From Campylobacteraceae bacterium (GTDB lineage Bacteria > Campylobacterota > Campylobacteria > Campylobacterales > Sulfurovaceae): a stretch of 37,690 nt of DNA. The stretch is taken from contig JAMOOQ010000043.1 of the NCBI GenBank assembly GCA_027100635.1, forward strand, positions 1 to 37,690. The letters run 5' to 3'. The notes below the pieces were generated by a model that saw only the letters and a program-made list of their open reading frames with translations, did no database searches and was not told the origin of the DNA. A program made the translations under genes and the position numbers. This document shows positions 9,192 through 18,174 of the stretch, in pieces (the stretch's first letter is position 1; each line of letters begins with the position of its first letter).

Positions 9192-10955
9192 TCATCCATT
9201 ATGGTTAAACTCTGGCACTATCTCTTTAAGTTTTGTAAGTTTATCCTCACTTATTAATAATTGCTCTATTTGATTAATTAAAATATCTATATCTATTTTA
9301 ACCCTTTTTGATACAACCATAATAGAGCTATATTTAGTTTGCAAGTCACTATCATCAATTAAAAGTTCTTCATAAAGTTTCTCCCCTGCTCTCAAACCTG
9401 TAAACTCTATTTGAATATCATCTCTTCCACTTAACTCAATCATCTTTTTTGCCATATCAACAATCTTAATTGGCTCACCCATATCTAAGATAAAAAGCTC
9501 TCCACCTTTTGCAAGAGTTGCAGTCTGCAAAACTAATCCACAAGCTTCTGGAATTAACATAAAATATCTTGTAATATCTTTATGTGTTACGGTAATATTT
9601 TCCCCTGCCTCAATTTGAGCTTTAAATTTTGGAATAACACTTCCACTGCTACCTAACACATTACCAAATCTTACTGCTGATATTTCTGTTGTTTTTGAAT
9701 CCACATTACTTGCATATAACTCACAAATTCTTTTAGTCGTTCCCATCACATTTGTTGGGCGAACAGCTTTATCTGTAGATACTAAAGTAAACTTATCTGC
9801 TTTATATTTAATAGCTAAATCTATACAATTTTTTGTTCCCATAATATTATTCTCAATCGCTTCACTGATATTCTCTTCACAAAGAGGAACATGTTTATAT
9901 GCTGCTGCATGAATAACTATTTGAGGTCTATATTTTGCAAATGTACTCTCAAACTTTTTAAGATTAACAACAGACTGCATTACAGAGTAAATATTATAAG
10001 TTTTTAGCTCTTCGCTAATTGTATATAAATTAAATTCACTATGATCAAGTAATATAAGCTTTTTAGCTCCAAAAGATGCACATTGTCTAGCAATTTCACT
10101 ACCAATACTTCCACCAGCTCCTGTAATCATAATAACTTTATCTTTAATAAAATTTTCAATCAAATCTTTATCTAAATCTTTTGGATGTCTAGCTAATAAA
10201 TCTTCAACTGATAACTTTTTTAATCTATCTTCTTTATCACTAAGTGTAGCAATCTTTATATTAGTAATTTTATTTTTTGCTAGTTTAGAATAAAGAATAT
10301 TTAATTTCTCTGTTGTATACTCTTTTGTAATAATTACACTTGTTACTCTATCTTCTTTAATTATCTCATCTAAATTATCAATAGATTTTACTTTGATACC
10401 AGAAAAATATGTACCAATTGATATTTTTATATCTTCAATAACTGCGACAACATTATATTCTTTATCATTTGTTATAATATTTTGTGCTATTTTAGATGTA
10501 CCAATTAAAATAGTATTCTTTTTAGATGATGAACTTCTACCCTCTAGCACAACTCTTTTAGCAACTCTTAATGCTCCAATAAACACTAAAGATAAAAAGA
10601 AATCTATAATTATAATAGAGCGTGCAAAATGTTTAATATAATCATCCCAAAGCATATATAAAGTTATAAAAGTAATATAAGTTACAATATGTGCATAAAC
10701 TAACTGCTTTAATTCAACGATAGAAAAATATCTCCATGAAAACCTATATATCTTAAAAAATATAAAAGAGAGAAGTTTGATTGTGATTAAAATATAAAAA
10801 ACATCATAGAAACATTTAGCATCTATATCGCTTATATTAAAATTAAAACGAAGTTCATAAGATAACAGAAGTGTTATAAATGAGAGAAAAATATCAAAAA
10901 GTATAAAAAAGATTATCCTCTTTGTATGTGTTGATTCAAAAAAACTATTTTTCAT
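9192..10955 (-). CDS. pglF: PglF-like membrane UDP-HexNAc 4,6-dehydratase
   Basis: The 587-residue protein has about four N-terminal transmembrane helices (residues 12-130), a first nucleotide-binding-like region and a C-terminal extended SDR domain. That domain carries GAGGSIGSE (279-287) for NAD and STDKAVRPTNVMGTTKR, with the Thr-Asp-Lys triad at 394-396. The replacement of the usual catalytic Tyr by Met404 before Lys408 is typical of PglF, WbpM and related inverting or retaining 4,6-dehydratases. The reaction converts UDP-GlcNAc to UDP-4-keto-6-deoxy-HexNAc, the first step to bacillosamine-type sugars. It follows the PglC- and PglE-like genes at 8 bases or by overlap, which supports this role. 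PglF-type specificity rather than WbpM-type is inferred from context. Confidence 0.9.
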   Translation of the reverse strand: MKNSFFESTHTKRIIFFILFDIFLSFITLLLSYELRFNFNISDIDAKCFYDVFYILITIKLLSFIFFKIYRFSWRYFSIVELKQLVYAHIVTYITFITLYMLWDDYIKHFARSIIIIDFFLSLVFIGALRVAKRVVLEGRSSSSKKNTILIGTSKIAQNIITNDKEYNVVAVIEDIKISIGTYFSGIKVKSIDNLDEIIKEDRVTSVIITKEYTTEKLNILYSKLAKNKITNIKIATLSDKEDRLKKLSVEDLLARHPKDLDKDLIENFIKDKVIMITGAGGSIGSEIARQCASFGAKKLILLDHSEFNLYTISEELKTYNIYSVMQSVVNLKKFESTFAKYRPQIVIHAAAYKHVPLCEENISEAIENNIMGTKNCIDLAIKYKADKFTLVSTDKAVRPTNVMGTTKRICELYASNVDSKTTEISAVRFGNVLGSSGSVIPKFKAQIEAGENITVTHKDITRYFMLIPEACGLVLQTATLAKGGELFILDMGEPIKIVDMAKKMIELSGRDDIQIEFTGLRAGEKLYEELLIDDSDLQTKYSSIMVVSKRVKIDIDILINQIEQLLISEDKLTKLKEIVPEFNHNG

Positions 10956-10963
10956 AATAGATT

Positions 10964-11554
10964 CTACAATACCTTTAATGTTTTTAATATCAGTATTATA
11001 TCATTTTTAAAAGAGATATTATCTATATAGTAATTATAAAGTTCTATTTTTTGAGGTAAGATTATATCAATATAGGCTTTTTCTTTATCTTCATAACCAG
11101 CTAATATTCCCTCTTCATCTCTAAATTCAATTGCAGAATTATCTGTAATCCCAGCTTTTACACTTAATACCTTTTGATAATCATCTTTTTTTATCTCTAC
11201 ATATTTAGCCACTTCAGGACGAGGACCAACAAGAGACATATCTCCAATTAAAACATTTAATAGTTGTGGCAGTTCATCAATTTTAGTTTTTCGTATAAAT
11301 TTTCCAATTTTTGTAATACGATTATCATCTTTGCTTGTTATACTAAGCCCAGTTGAGTTAAAAACCATTGAACGAAATTTAAATAGTTTAAAGGATTTAA
11401 AATCTTTTGTAATTCTCTCTTGAGTATAAAATATATTACCTTTGGAATCTAGCTTAATTAAAATAGAGATAATAATAAATAGTGGAGAGAGTAAAATTAA
11501 ACCAATAATAGATAAAATAATATCAAATAGTCTTTTGCCAAAAGTTTTATACAT
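10964..11554 (-). CDS. pglC: PglC-like phosphoglycosyl transferase
   Basis: This is a small monotopic phosphoglycosyl transferase of about 196 residues. It has one N-terminal hydrophobic re-entrant helix (LFDIILSIIGLILLSPLF), the basic FKLFKFRSM segment, the catalytic Asp-Glu pair in KIDELPQLLN and GDMSLVGPRPEV. It transfers a sugar 1-phosphate from UDP-sugar to undecaprenyl phosphate and so starts the lipid-linked glycan. Size matches the minimal PglC class rather than the long WbaP type. A TTG at 11560 could add two residues, but the ATG at 11554 gives the conserved MYKTFGKRLFD start and overlaps the pglE-like stop by 8 bases. The substrate is probably the amino-deoxysugar made by the neighbouring PglF/PglE enzymes. 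Confidence 0.9.
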   Translation of the reverse strand: MYKTFGKRLFDIILSIIGLILLSPLFIIISILIKLDSKGNIFYTQERITKDFKSFKLFKFRSMVFNSTGLSITSKDDNRITKIGKFIRKTKIDELPQLLNVLIGDMSLVGPRPEVAKYVEIKKDDYQKVLSVKAGITDNSAIEFRDEEGILAGYEDKEKAYIDIILPQKIELYNYYIDNISFKNDIILILKTLKVL

Positions 11555-12680
11555 TATCAACTAATTCCAAAATATTCTTAATCACAAATTCAACCTCTTT
11601 ATCAGTCATATCAGGATAAATTGGCAAAGATAGAGATTTTTCAAATACTCTATTAGCCACAGGATAATCTTCATTTTTATATCCATATTTCTTTTTATAA
11701 TAAGTATGTTTATGAATAGGGATAAAATGTACGCTACATCCTATGCCTCTATTTTTAAGTTCCTCTATTATATTATCTCTATTATCAATTTTTATTACAA
11801 AAAGATGCCATGAAGTTGTTCTATCATTTTTTAAAAATGGCAATACGATTTTACTCTTATCTCTAAAAGCTTCAACATATTTCTGAGCAATAATCACTCG
11901 TTTTTCTCTTAGCATATCTTGTTTTTTAAGTTGTACCATTCCAATAGCAGAATTTATATCAGTTGTATTATATTTATTTCCATTATCAATTATATCATAA
12001 TGCCACGCACCTTTAGTTGTATATCTATCCCATGCATCTTTGCTAATTCCATGCAGACGATTTACTTTAATACTCTTTGCATAAGTTTCACTATTAGTTG
12101 TAGCCATACCACCCTCACCAGTGCTTAAAGTCTTGGTGGCGTAAAAACTAAAGCAGGTTATATCAGTTTTTTCTAATGCACCCATTTTAACACCTTTATA
12201 AGTACTAGGAATTGCATGAGCAGAGTCCTCTATAACTTTTAAATTATATTTTTTTGCTATCTTATATATCTCATCCATATCACAAGGCTGACCTGCAAAA
12301 TGTACAGGAATAATAGCCTTTGTTTTATCTGTGATAAGAGCCTCTATTTTGGAAATATCAATATTATGAGTATTTTCTTCTATATCACAAAGTACAGGAA
12401 TAGCATCAAAATAGGTTACCACCTCGGCAGTTGCTACAAAAGTATTGGTTGGGACTATAACTTCATCATCTCTTTGTAATCCAATAGCTTTAAGTGCTAA
12501 ATGAAGAGCTGCCGTTGCACTATTAAGGCTAACTGCTTCATCGCTTCCAATATACTCTTTAAATTTATTTTCAAATTCAACAGTTTTTGGACCCATTGTT
12601 AGCCAACCAGATTTTATAGCTTCAATTGCACTATCTATCTCTTCTTGAGTAGTATGTGTTTTATGAAATGGTATACTCAT
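11547..12680 (-). CDS. pglE: PglE-like sugar aminotransferase (DegT/DnrJ family)
   Basis: The 377-residue PLP enzyme begins MSIPFHKTHTTQEEIDSAI, has the SGWLTMGPKTVEFE segment, the NSATAALHLAL pocket and the PLP lysine Lys183 in FYATKTLSTGEGG. It would add an amino group at C4 of the 4-keto sugar from the PglF-like enzyme, giving a UDP-4-amino-4,6-dideoxy sugar. Overlap with pglC downstream and with a HEPN gene upstream (ATGA-type) shows one operon. A PglD acetyltransferase, expected nearby for bacillosamine, is missing from the window. Either the amine stays free, is modified by another enzyme, or PglD is encoded elsewhere. Related WecE- or PseC-type activities cannot be excluded. Confidence 0.88.
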   Translation of the reverse strand: MSIPFHKTHTTQEEIDSAIEAIKSGWLTMGPKTVEFENKFKEYIGSDEAVSLNSATAALHLALKAIGLQRDDEVIVPTNTFVATAEVVTYFDAIPVLCDIEENTHNIDISKIEALITDKTKAIIPVHFAGQPCDMDEIYKIAKKYNLKVIEDSAHAIPSTYKGVKMGALEKTDITCFSFYATKTLSTGEGGMATTNSETYAKSIKVNRLHGISKDAWDRYTTKGAWHYDIIDNGNKYNTTDINSAIGMVQLKKQDMLREKRVIIAQKYVEAFRDKSKIVLPFLKNDRTTSWHLFVIKIDNRDNIIEELKNRGIGCSVHFIPIHKHTYYKKKYGYKNEDYPVANRVFEKSLSLPIYPDMTDKEVEFVIKNILELVDNV

Positions 12681-13102
12681 ATCTTTAACTCTTTAGATTC
12701 AAACTCTAATAGCTCATCAATTAATTCATCACATATTAGAACACTTTGTTGATATCCTGCACAATCTATTAAAAAATTATACCTATACTCCTCTGCACAA
12801 ACTGTTATAACTTGTAATGCTAATTGATATTTAGTTTTATTTGTTTTAAAACTTGTATTTGCAATCACCTCTTCTAATAATTTTTGTAATTTATGACTTC
12901 TGCTATATGAACCAAACTTACTTCTTGTTTCTAATATGTGTTTAAAGTATAACTCTAAAATTTGCTGATAATGAAAACAATGAATTGAACAATCTTCAAT
13001 ATTACTATCATTAAGAGAATCTATTGCAATACAATGCTCCCAAGATTTACCAGCTAAATTTTTAATATTCTCATACCTTTGAAATTTTTCTTGATATATC
13101 AT
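12677..13102 (-). CDS. HEPN-domain protein inside the glycosylation operon
   Basis: The 141-residue helical protein has the HEPN pattern: a helix containing FHYQQILELYFKHIL, then SRSHKLQKLLEEV (the usual THDLxxLL position) and a final helix with EYRYNFLIDCAGYQQS, comparable to the aRYP segment of HEPN proteins. HEPN domains occur in RNase toxins and in partners of minimal nucleotidyltransferases (MNT). No MNT gene is next to it. It overlaps pglB by 4 bases and pglE by 4 bases, so it is translated with the glycosylation enzymes. In C. jejuni an acetyltransferase gene (pglD) lies next to pglE; here this HEPN gene occupies the other side of pglE. A role in glycosylation is not implied by the fold; it may be a passenger. 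Confidence 0.7.
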   Translation of the reverse strand: MIYQEKFQRYENIKNLAGKSWEHCIAIDSLNDSNIEDCSIHCFHYQQILELYFKHILETRSKFGSYSRSHKLQKLLEEVIANTSFKTNKTKYQLALQVITVCAEEYRYNFLIDCAGYQQSVLICDELIDELLEFESKELKI

Positions 13103-15210
13103 ATTTTCAACTTATAAACTTTTGCATAAGGGTTAGTGATAACCAATTCAAATAAATTTTTATCATACTTTTCTAAAACAAATAATCTAACATAAGTAGA
13201 GTTAAGTACAGCATTATTAACTACAAGAATTGAGCCATAGTTTTTCATATAGATAAGTGATATATCACCATTTTTATCAAACTGTTTTGTATTTGTAACT
13301 TTTGTATGTCCATCATTTGTAAGTTCTGTAGTGATTATATATCTTATTTTCGTTTTTTGTTTTCCAAATGACATTATTCCACTGTTTGTATCACAAACCA
13401 TACCACGACCTAAACTTAATACACCTTTATTATTTTTAAATCCTTGACTCTTATAAAAAAGTAATTTTTTCTTCTCTTTACCCGTATGCAAATCAAGATT
13501 AGAAAATATAGAAACTGTTGGTAAAATATTCATCATTCTATGAGGAAGATATAAATAAACATCTCTCGTTTTTTTAGGTAGTTTTATATCACCAAATTTT
13601 AACTCTTCAAGATAATTATTAACATCAATTTGATCCTCTTTGCCATTTTTAAATAATGTATTAGCTACTGTTGAATAGTTACTATCAACATAAGTTTCAA
13701 CTGCTATTCTACTGAGTCTTGCTGCTTCTTGTTGTGATGAAGTTGTAAGAATTTCTGAGATAATAAAGTTATCATGATGATGTTTACCTCCATCAATAAG
13801 TGTATTTGTATTAGAATAGTACCAAATTGGATAACCATAATCCCACCAAGCTAGAGTATAATCTTTACTATTTGATATAGACTTTAATTTATCTAATACT
13901 GCTATTTCTGTTTTATTAAATACAGTTGGTACTTTATAGCCTATAACATGCTGAATATTTGGATATAGTGCAAATGCAACAAATAGAGTTATGGTGGCAT
14001 ATCTAATTCTAATATCTTCAATAGATTTTGTAACTACATAAAATAGATAAACTAAACTAATTCCTGCAATTGGCACAGCATATACAGTAAATCGTAATCC
14101 ACCTATATAAGCAAATAATCCAACACCAAAAAGAGGAACTGCTATAATCATTTTTTTATGTCTTAATACCAAGAGTATATAACCGATAAATGATAATATT
14201 AATGAAATCTCTGAACCAGATATTCTATTTGCCAATGTTTCAAAAGGAATTTTTCCAGCCTCTCTAATAGTTTGACCAACTAAAAAGAATTTTAAGCCAA
14301 TATCTTCTTCCCCTGTAACAGTGTACCATGAAATTTTACTTAATATTAATCCTAATGCATTAGCAGATAATGAAAATCCTATAAATAATGTACCTGCTAA
14401 AATTATATAATAATTTTTAGGAAATTTTTTTTCTTTAAATATATAAAAAAGTATTACTATCATTAAAAATTGTAAAGGAATAGATATTTTTAATAAAGCT
14501 ATAGCTAAAAAAGATATAGATTGATATAACTCTATATCTTTTCTACTAAAAAATAACCCATAAACTATAAATATAATAAATAGTGGATATATAATACTCA
14601 TTCCTTGAGGATAAAATAGTGGATATATCAAAATTATAATAGCTGAAATTAAAGTATATATAATATCTTTTTTAACTATAGAAGCAATTAAAGGTAATAA
14701 TACAAAAAATGGTAATATTAGAGCAAACATATCGCTATCATAATAACCAACCATAGTTCTATTATAGTATGACCAAGTTATAGATGCAATTAATGCTGAA
14801 AAGAAACCTAAAATTGGATAACCAAATAGTCGCATCATAAGTATTATAGGTATAACAATTAAACTAGATACAAAAGCAGGAGCATAAAGAATCACACTAT
14901 CTAATGAAAATGGTAAAATCTTTGCAAAAAAGTATGTTATATATATTACAGCAGGATAACCATCTAATGCTTTTGGAATCATAGGATTATGCTCATAGCC
15001 TGTTTCAAATAGTGATTTCACAGCTGATGCAAAATAATATCCATCATTTGTATTAATCATAAGTTGTCCATTCCAATGAAAACTCTCCATACTATTAAAT
15101 TGATATACCCATATCATTCTAATAGCTATACTAAATACATAAGCTAAAAGTATCAAACCAATTAATACCTTAATTGATATATTTTCCTCTTTAATTTTTA
15201 AAAAATCCAT
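13099..15210 (-). CDS. pglB: PglB/STT3 oligosaccharyltransferase
   Basis: The 703-residue STT3-family enzyme transfers a glycan from undecaprenyl pyrophosphate to Asn in secreted proteins. About 13 membrane helices precede a periplasmic C-terminal domain. Catalytic motifs are present: Asp56 in NTNDGYYFA, Asp158 and Asp160 in GYYDSDMF, an SGSEIS loop glutamate (Glu334), Arg373 in GLRFTVYAVP, and WWDYG at 455-459. TRDVYLYLPHRM and the final NLFELVITNPYAKVYKLKI correspond, from memory, to the end of C. jejuni PglB. Length is close to the Campylobacter enzymes (about 713). The gene directly follows the WbuB-like glycosyltransferase, and all required catalytic residues are intact, so the system is probably active. 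Confidence 0.95.
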   Translation of the reverse strand: MDFLKIKEENISIKVLIGLILLAYVFSIAIRMIWVYQFNSMESFHWNGQLMINTNDGYYFASAVKSLFETGYEHNPMIPKALDGYPAVIYITYFFAKILPFSLDSVILYAPAFVSSLIVIPIILMMRLFGYPILGFFSALIASITWSYYNRTMVGYYDSDMFALILPFFVLLPLIASIVKKDIIYTLISAIIILIYPLFYPQGMSIIYPLFIIFIVYGLFFSRKDIELYQSISFLAIALLKISIPLQFLMIVILFYIFKEKKFPKNYYIILAGTLFIGFSLSANALGLILSKISWYTVTGEEDIGLKFFLVGQTIREAGKIPFETLANRISGSEISLILSFIGYILLVLRHKKMIIAVPLFGVGLFAYIGGLRFTVYAVPIAGISLVYLFYVVTKSIEDIRIRYATITLFVAFALYPNIQHVIGYKVPTVFNKTEIAVLDKLKSISNSKDYTLAWWDYGYPIWYYSNTNTLIDGGKHHHDNFIISEILTTSSQQEAARLSRIAVETYVDSNYSTVANTLFKNGKEDQIDVNNYLEELKFGDIKLPKKTRDVYLYLPHRMMNILPTVSIFSNLDLHTGKEKKKLLFYKSQGFKNNKGVLSLGRGMVCDTNSGIMSFGKQKTKIRYIITTELTNDGHTKVTNTKQFDKNGDISLIYMKNYGSILVVNNAVLNSTYVRLFVLEKYDKNLFELVITNPYAKVYKLKI

Positions 15211-16422
15211 CTAATTTTTATCCTTTTTAATTAAATTATTAAATTTATATGCAAGTTTAGTATAAGTAAAATTATCTAATACATATTTTTTACCTCTATA
15301 ACCAAGCATTTCTCTCTGATTTATAGAGATATTATACAGTTCTAATATACCATTAGAAATACTCTCTATATTCTCTGCTTCAACCTCAACTCCACAATTA
15401 GCCACCTTAACAATACTATTTTCTCCTGAATCAATTGCATAAATAATTGGTTTAGCACTATACATATAATCATATAATTTATTAGGAGATACTCCATATT
15501 TAAATAAGTTTTCTTTTTTTAATCCAATATAACATATATCAAATAAATTTAACATACTTTGAACTTGTTTTTTATCAATAGCATCTATAAAAAGAATATT
15601 TTTATTAGAACCATATTTATCTATAAGATTATTTTTTTCTTGTCCATTACCCACTAATATAAATAAAATATCTTTATTCTCTTGTAATAATATAGAAGCC
15701 TCAAGAAAACTCTCAAGTGCATTAGCGATACCAATCGTTCCAGTATAACCAACTATAAATTTATCTTTAGGTATTTTATCTATAATTAACTTTGGAACTA
15801 GCACTATATTACTTAATTCATCTAAATCTACGCCATTACTAATCCATTCAAAATCTCTATCTAAGCCTATATCATTTTTAATATGTTCTCCATAATTTTG
15901 TAAATTAGAAACAATAATATCTGATTTCTTAAGTGCAAACTTTTCAAACCATCCCATAAATTTAATAAATGGATGTTTTGGCGAAAATCCACCAAGTTCT
16001 ATTAAACTTAGAGGCCAAATATCTTTTATCTCATAAATTAGTTTTGCTCCATAAATTTTAGAAAGAAACCAAGCTGGTAAAATTGGGAAAGGTGCCATAG
16101 GTGAAACTACAATCACATCAGGTTTTTTAAGAGTAAATGGCAGAAAGAATATTTTAAATGAAAATAGAAACCACTTTAAAACCCTTTTTTTATTGTGAGA
16201 GTTACCATAATTAAAAGTTTTTAACCATAGATAATCTACTCCATCAATATTCTCTTTTTTAGTTTTTGGTAAATTTTTAAAGAGATGAGAGTATGAAGAA
16301 CTTATAACAGTAACTTTATTACTTAATTTTACTAACTCTTTTCCTAAATAATAGTGCCTAAATTCCATTCCATGATGTGGTGTTCCTGCATATTCATTGA
16401 TTATCCATATATTATTACTCAT
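15211..16422 (-). CDS. GT4 glycosyltransferase, WbuB-like
   Basis: The 403-residue protein starts MSNNIWIINEYAGTPHHG and has FRHYYLGKELVKLSNKVTVIS, followed by the Rossmann-type C-terminal half with FIVGYTGTIGIANALE and a KYGVSPNKLYDYMYSAKP donor-binding segment. This pattern matches WbuB-type GT4 enzymes, which add N-acetylfucosamine-like residues in O-antigens; PglA of C. jejuni is another GT4 acting at this step. It probably adds the second sugar to the PglC product. The stop abuts the pglB start without a gap and the start overlaps the 2-epimerase by 8 bases. The exact donor sugar cannot be read from the sequence. Confidence 0.82.
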   Translation of the reverse strand: MSNNIWIINEYAGTPHHGMEFRHYYLGKELVKLSNKVTVISSSYSHLFKNLPKTKKENIDGVDYLWLKTFNYGNSHNKKRVLKWFLFSFKIFFLPFTLKKPDVIVVSPMAPFPILPAWFLSKIYGAKLIYEIKDIWPLSLIELGGFSPKHPFIKFMGWFEKFALKKSDIIVSNLQNYGEHIKNDIGLDRDFEWISNGVDLDELSNIVLVPKLIIDKIPKDKFIVGYTGTIGIANALESFLEASILLQENKDILFILVGNGQEKNNLIDKYGSNKNILFIDAIDKKQVQSMLNLFDICYIGLKKENLFKYGVSPNKLYDYMYSAKPIIYAIDSGENSIVKVANCGVEVEAENIESISNGILELYNISINQREMLGYRGKKYVLDNFTYTKLAYKFNNLIKKDKN

Positions 16423-17482
16423 AGTCTAATAACTCTTTAATAATATTTTCACTTGCTTTTCCATCACCATATAGATTTAATGTTGAGTTTTTAATGTTGA
16501 ATTTTGGATTTCTTTTATAAGTTTCTAATATCTTATCTTTGTTTGCCCCTACTAAAATATTTGCTCCTATCTCAATAAGCTCTACCCATTCAGTCTCATC
16601 TCGTAAAGTTATACATTGTTTTTCAAAAAAATATGCCTCTTTTTGTAATCCACCACTATCACTCATAACTAATTCACAATGATCTATAAGCCATACCATA
16701 TCCAAATATCCGACAGGGTCTATAATAGTTAAATTAGTAGTATCTATATTTAATTTATTTATAATATTTTTAGTGCGTGGATGAAGAGGTAAAATAACTT
16801 GTTTTTCTTTAGCAATAGTATTTATAGCTTCAAAAATTGATTTTAATCTCTCTTTATTATCTGTATTTTCTGCTCTATGAATTGTACATAATATATAACT
16901 ATCTTTTATATTATACATTGGTTTAGTTGCAAACTCTTTATAAAAAATAGCTCCATCTTGCATAACATCACCACTTTTTACTATCTTACAATCTAAATTT
17001 TTATAACCCTCATTTTGAAGATTCTGAATCGCTGTATCTGTTGGACAAAATAAAATATTACTAACTCTATCTGTTAAAATTCTATTTACCTCTTCAGGCA
17101 TTTTCATATTAAAACTTCTTAGTCCTGCTTCAATATGAGCTAGTTTTATATGAAGTTTTGATGATACAATGGCACCTGCTAAAGTAGAATTTGTATCTCC
17201 ATAAACCATAATCCAATCAGGATTTTCTTTTAATACAACTTCTTCAATTTTTTCTATCATCTGCCCAGTCATTGCACCATGACTTAATCCATTTATATTT
17301 AAATTATAGTTTGGTTTAGAAATTTTCATCTCATCAAAAAATATATCACTCATATTAGTATCATAATGTTGCCCCGTGTGAACTATAATTTCCTTTATAT
17401 TTTTATGTTTTGCTATCTCTCTACTTACACTACCAGCTTTTATAAATTGTGGTCTTGCACCAACTATTGTTAGTATTTTCAT
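16415..17482 (-). CDS. Non-hydrolysing UDP-HexNAc 2-epimerase, copy 1 (WecB/WbpI family)
   Basis: The 355-residue protein starts MKILTIVGARPQFIKAGSVS and has HTGQHYDTNMSDIFFDEM, VYGDTNSTLAGA, HIEAGLRSFNMKMPEE and SDSGGLQKEAY. These are the hallmarks of the GT-B-like 2-epimerases. The details resemble the WbpI/FnlC side of the family more than classical WecB, so the substrate could be a modified UDP-HexNAc. Together with the WbuB-like enzyme, an N-acetylfucosamine-type donor is possible, but the other Fnl enzymes are not present. The start has an AAAGGAC ribosome binding site. It opens the pgl-like part of the cluster after a patch of decayed genes. A second, more WecB-like epimerase lies at 34122-35264. 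Confidence 0.85.
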   Translation of the reverse strand: MKILTIVGARPQFIKAGSVSREIAKHKNIKEIIVHTGQHYDTNMSDIFFDEMKISKPNYNLNINGLSHGAMTGQMIEKIEEVVLKENPDWIMVYGDTNSTLAGAIVSSKLHIKLAHIEAGLRSFNMKMPEEVNRILTDRVSNILFCPTDTAIQNLQNEGYKNLDCKIVKSGDVMQDGAIFYKEFATKPMYNIKDSYILCTIHRAENTDNKERLKSIFEAINTIAKEKQVILPLHPRTKNIINKLNIDTTNLTIIDPVGYLDMVWLIDHCELVMSDSGGLQKEAYFFEKQCITLRDETEWVELIEIGANILVGANKDKILETYKRNPKFNIKNSTLNLYGDGKASENIIKELLDYE

Positions 17483-17507
17483 TTTTTTGTCCTTTAGTAA
17501 ATAGTAA

Positions 17508-17513
17508 AATATA
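17508..17513 (-). promoter_or_regulatory. Weak -10-like box before the 2-epimerase
   Basis: The 63 bases between the Phd-like ORF and the epimerase start form the longest non-coding gap in the pgl part. They contain TTTTTTATATTTTAC on the minus strand (hexamer TATATT). It could be a secondary promoter after the decayed genes. In such AT-rich DNA the match is not strong evidence. Confidence 0.22.
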
Positions 17514-17545
17514 AAAAAGATATTGTATTATTATTTTAATAAACT

Positions 17546-17800
17546 TTATAGTTCACTAATTAGCTTATTTATATGCCCTGAGGCACTTTGTGTTTTATAG
17601 TTTCCATATTTTATATCATTCATTGCTTTAGTATGTGCTAAATCTAGTTCATTTTCTCTAAATTTTTTATATCGTTCAATATCAAGTACAACATATTTAT
17701 CTTTACCCCTTACATTAATAATTAATTCATCAAACTTATTTAAGAGTTTATCAAAAATCGATACACCTTTTATTTTTACTTCATCTGCTGTTATAGTTAT
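17546..17800 (-). CDS. Phd/YefM-like antitoxin ORF without a standard start
   Basis: An 84-codon frame runs from 17800 to a TAA at 17546-17548. It reads ITADEVKIKGVSIFDKLL, then a strand with KYVVLDIERYKKFRE and a charged C-terminal tail, as in Phd/YefM-type antitoxins (DNA-binding fold plus toxin-binding tail). The frame starts directly after a TAA (17801-17803) with ATA ACT ATA ACA. There is no ATG, GTG or TTG before the ATG inside codon 60, so either ATA serves as start or a start ATG has been lost. It overlaps the previous frameshifted gene by 4 bases. No RelE/ParE/Doc-type toxin follows; the next gene is the epimerase. It is therefore an orphan, possibly dead antitoxin. Confidence 0.5.
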   Translation of the reverse strand: MTITADEVKIKGVSIFDKLLNKFDELIINVRGKDKYVVLDIERYKKFRENELDLAHTKAMNDIKYGNYKTQSASGHINKLISEL

Positions 17801-18149
17801 TTAAGTTCCTCTAATATTTCTTCTTCATCTATAATAAAACTAAAAATTCCCAACAACTTATCAAGCTCTTCAGGTACTCTAACTATCTTTTTATCTTTAG
17901 TAATTATTTTATTAGCTCTATCTACTTTTACAAAAATCCAATCAGTACCGATAGTTATAACTCCATAAATATCTCTATTTTTATCATCTATTAAATTATC
18001 CATTGCAATAAGTTCCATTGCTAATTGCTTAAATCCACTATTTAAATCTTTATATTTTGATCTGATTTTATATCTTTATCTCTAAAAATCCAATCTTTTT
18101 TAAAAGAGTAATTAAATTGTGCTAAAAGCTCATCAACTTCTATATTCAT
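17797..18149 (-). pseudogene. Frameshifted small nuclease-like gene
   Basis: An ATG at 18147-18149 opens MNIEVDELLAQFNYSFKKDW and continues to DKDI, then stops early at IKI. The rest continues in another frame: KYKDLNSGFKQLAMELIAMD, then IYGVITIGTDWIFVKVD, to the stop at 17797-17799. The join falls at an A-run (T-run 18066-18069 on the plus strand): one extra A would restore a protein of about 117 residues. The pattern IYGVxTxGxxWxF resembles, from memory, small proteins found near Uma2-type nucleases. It follows the Uma2 gene after 25 bases. A sequencing error in a short homopolymer would give the same picture. Confidence 0.6.
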
Positions 18150-18174
18150 CTTAAAATAATCACTTTTAACAAAA

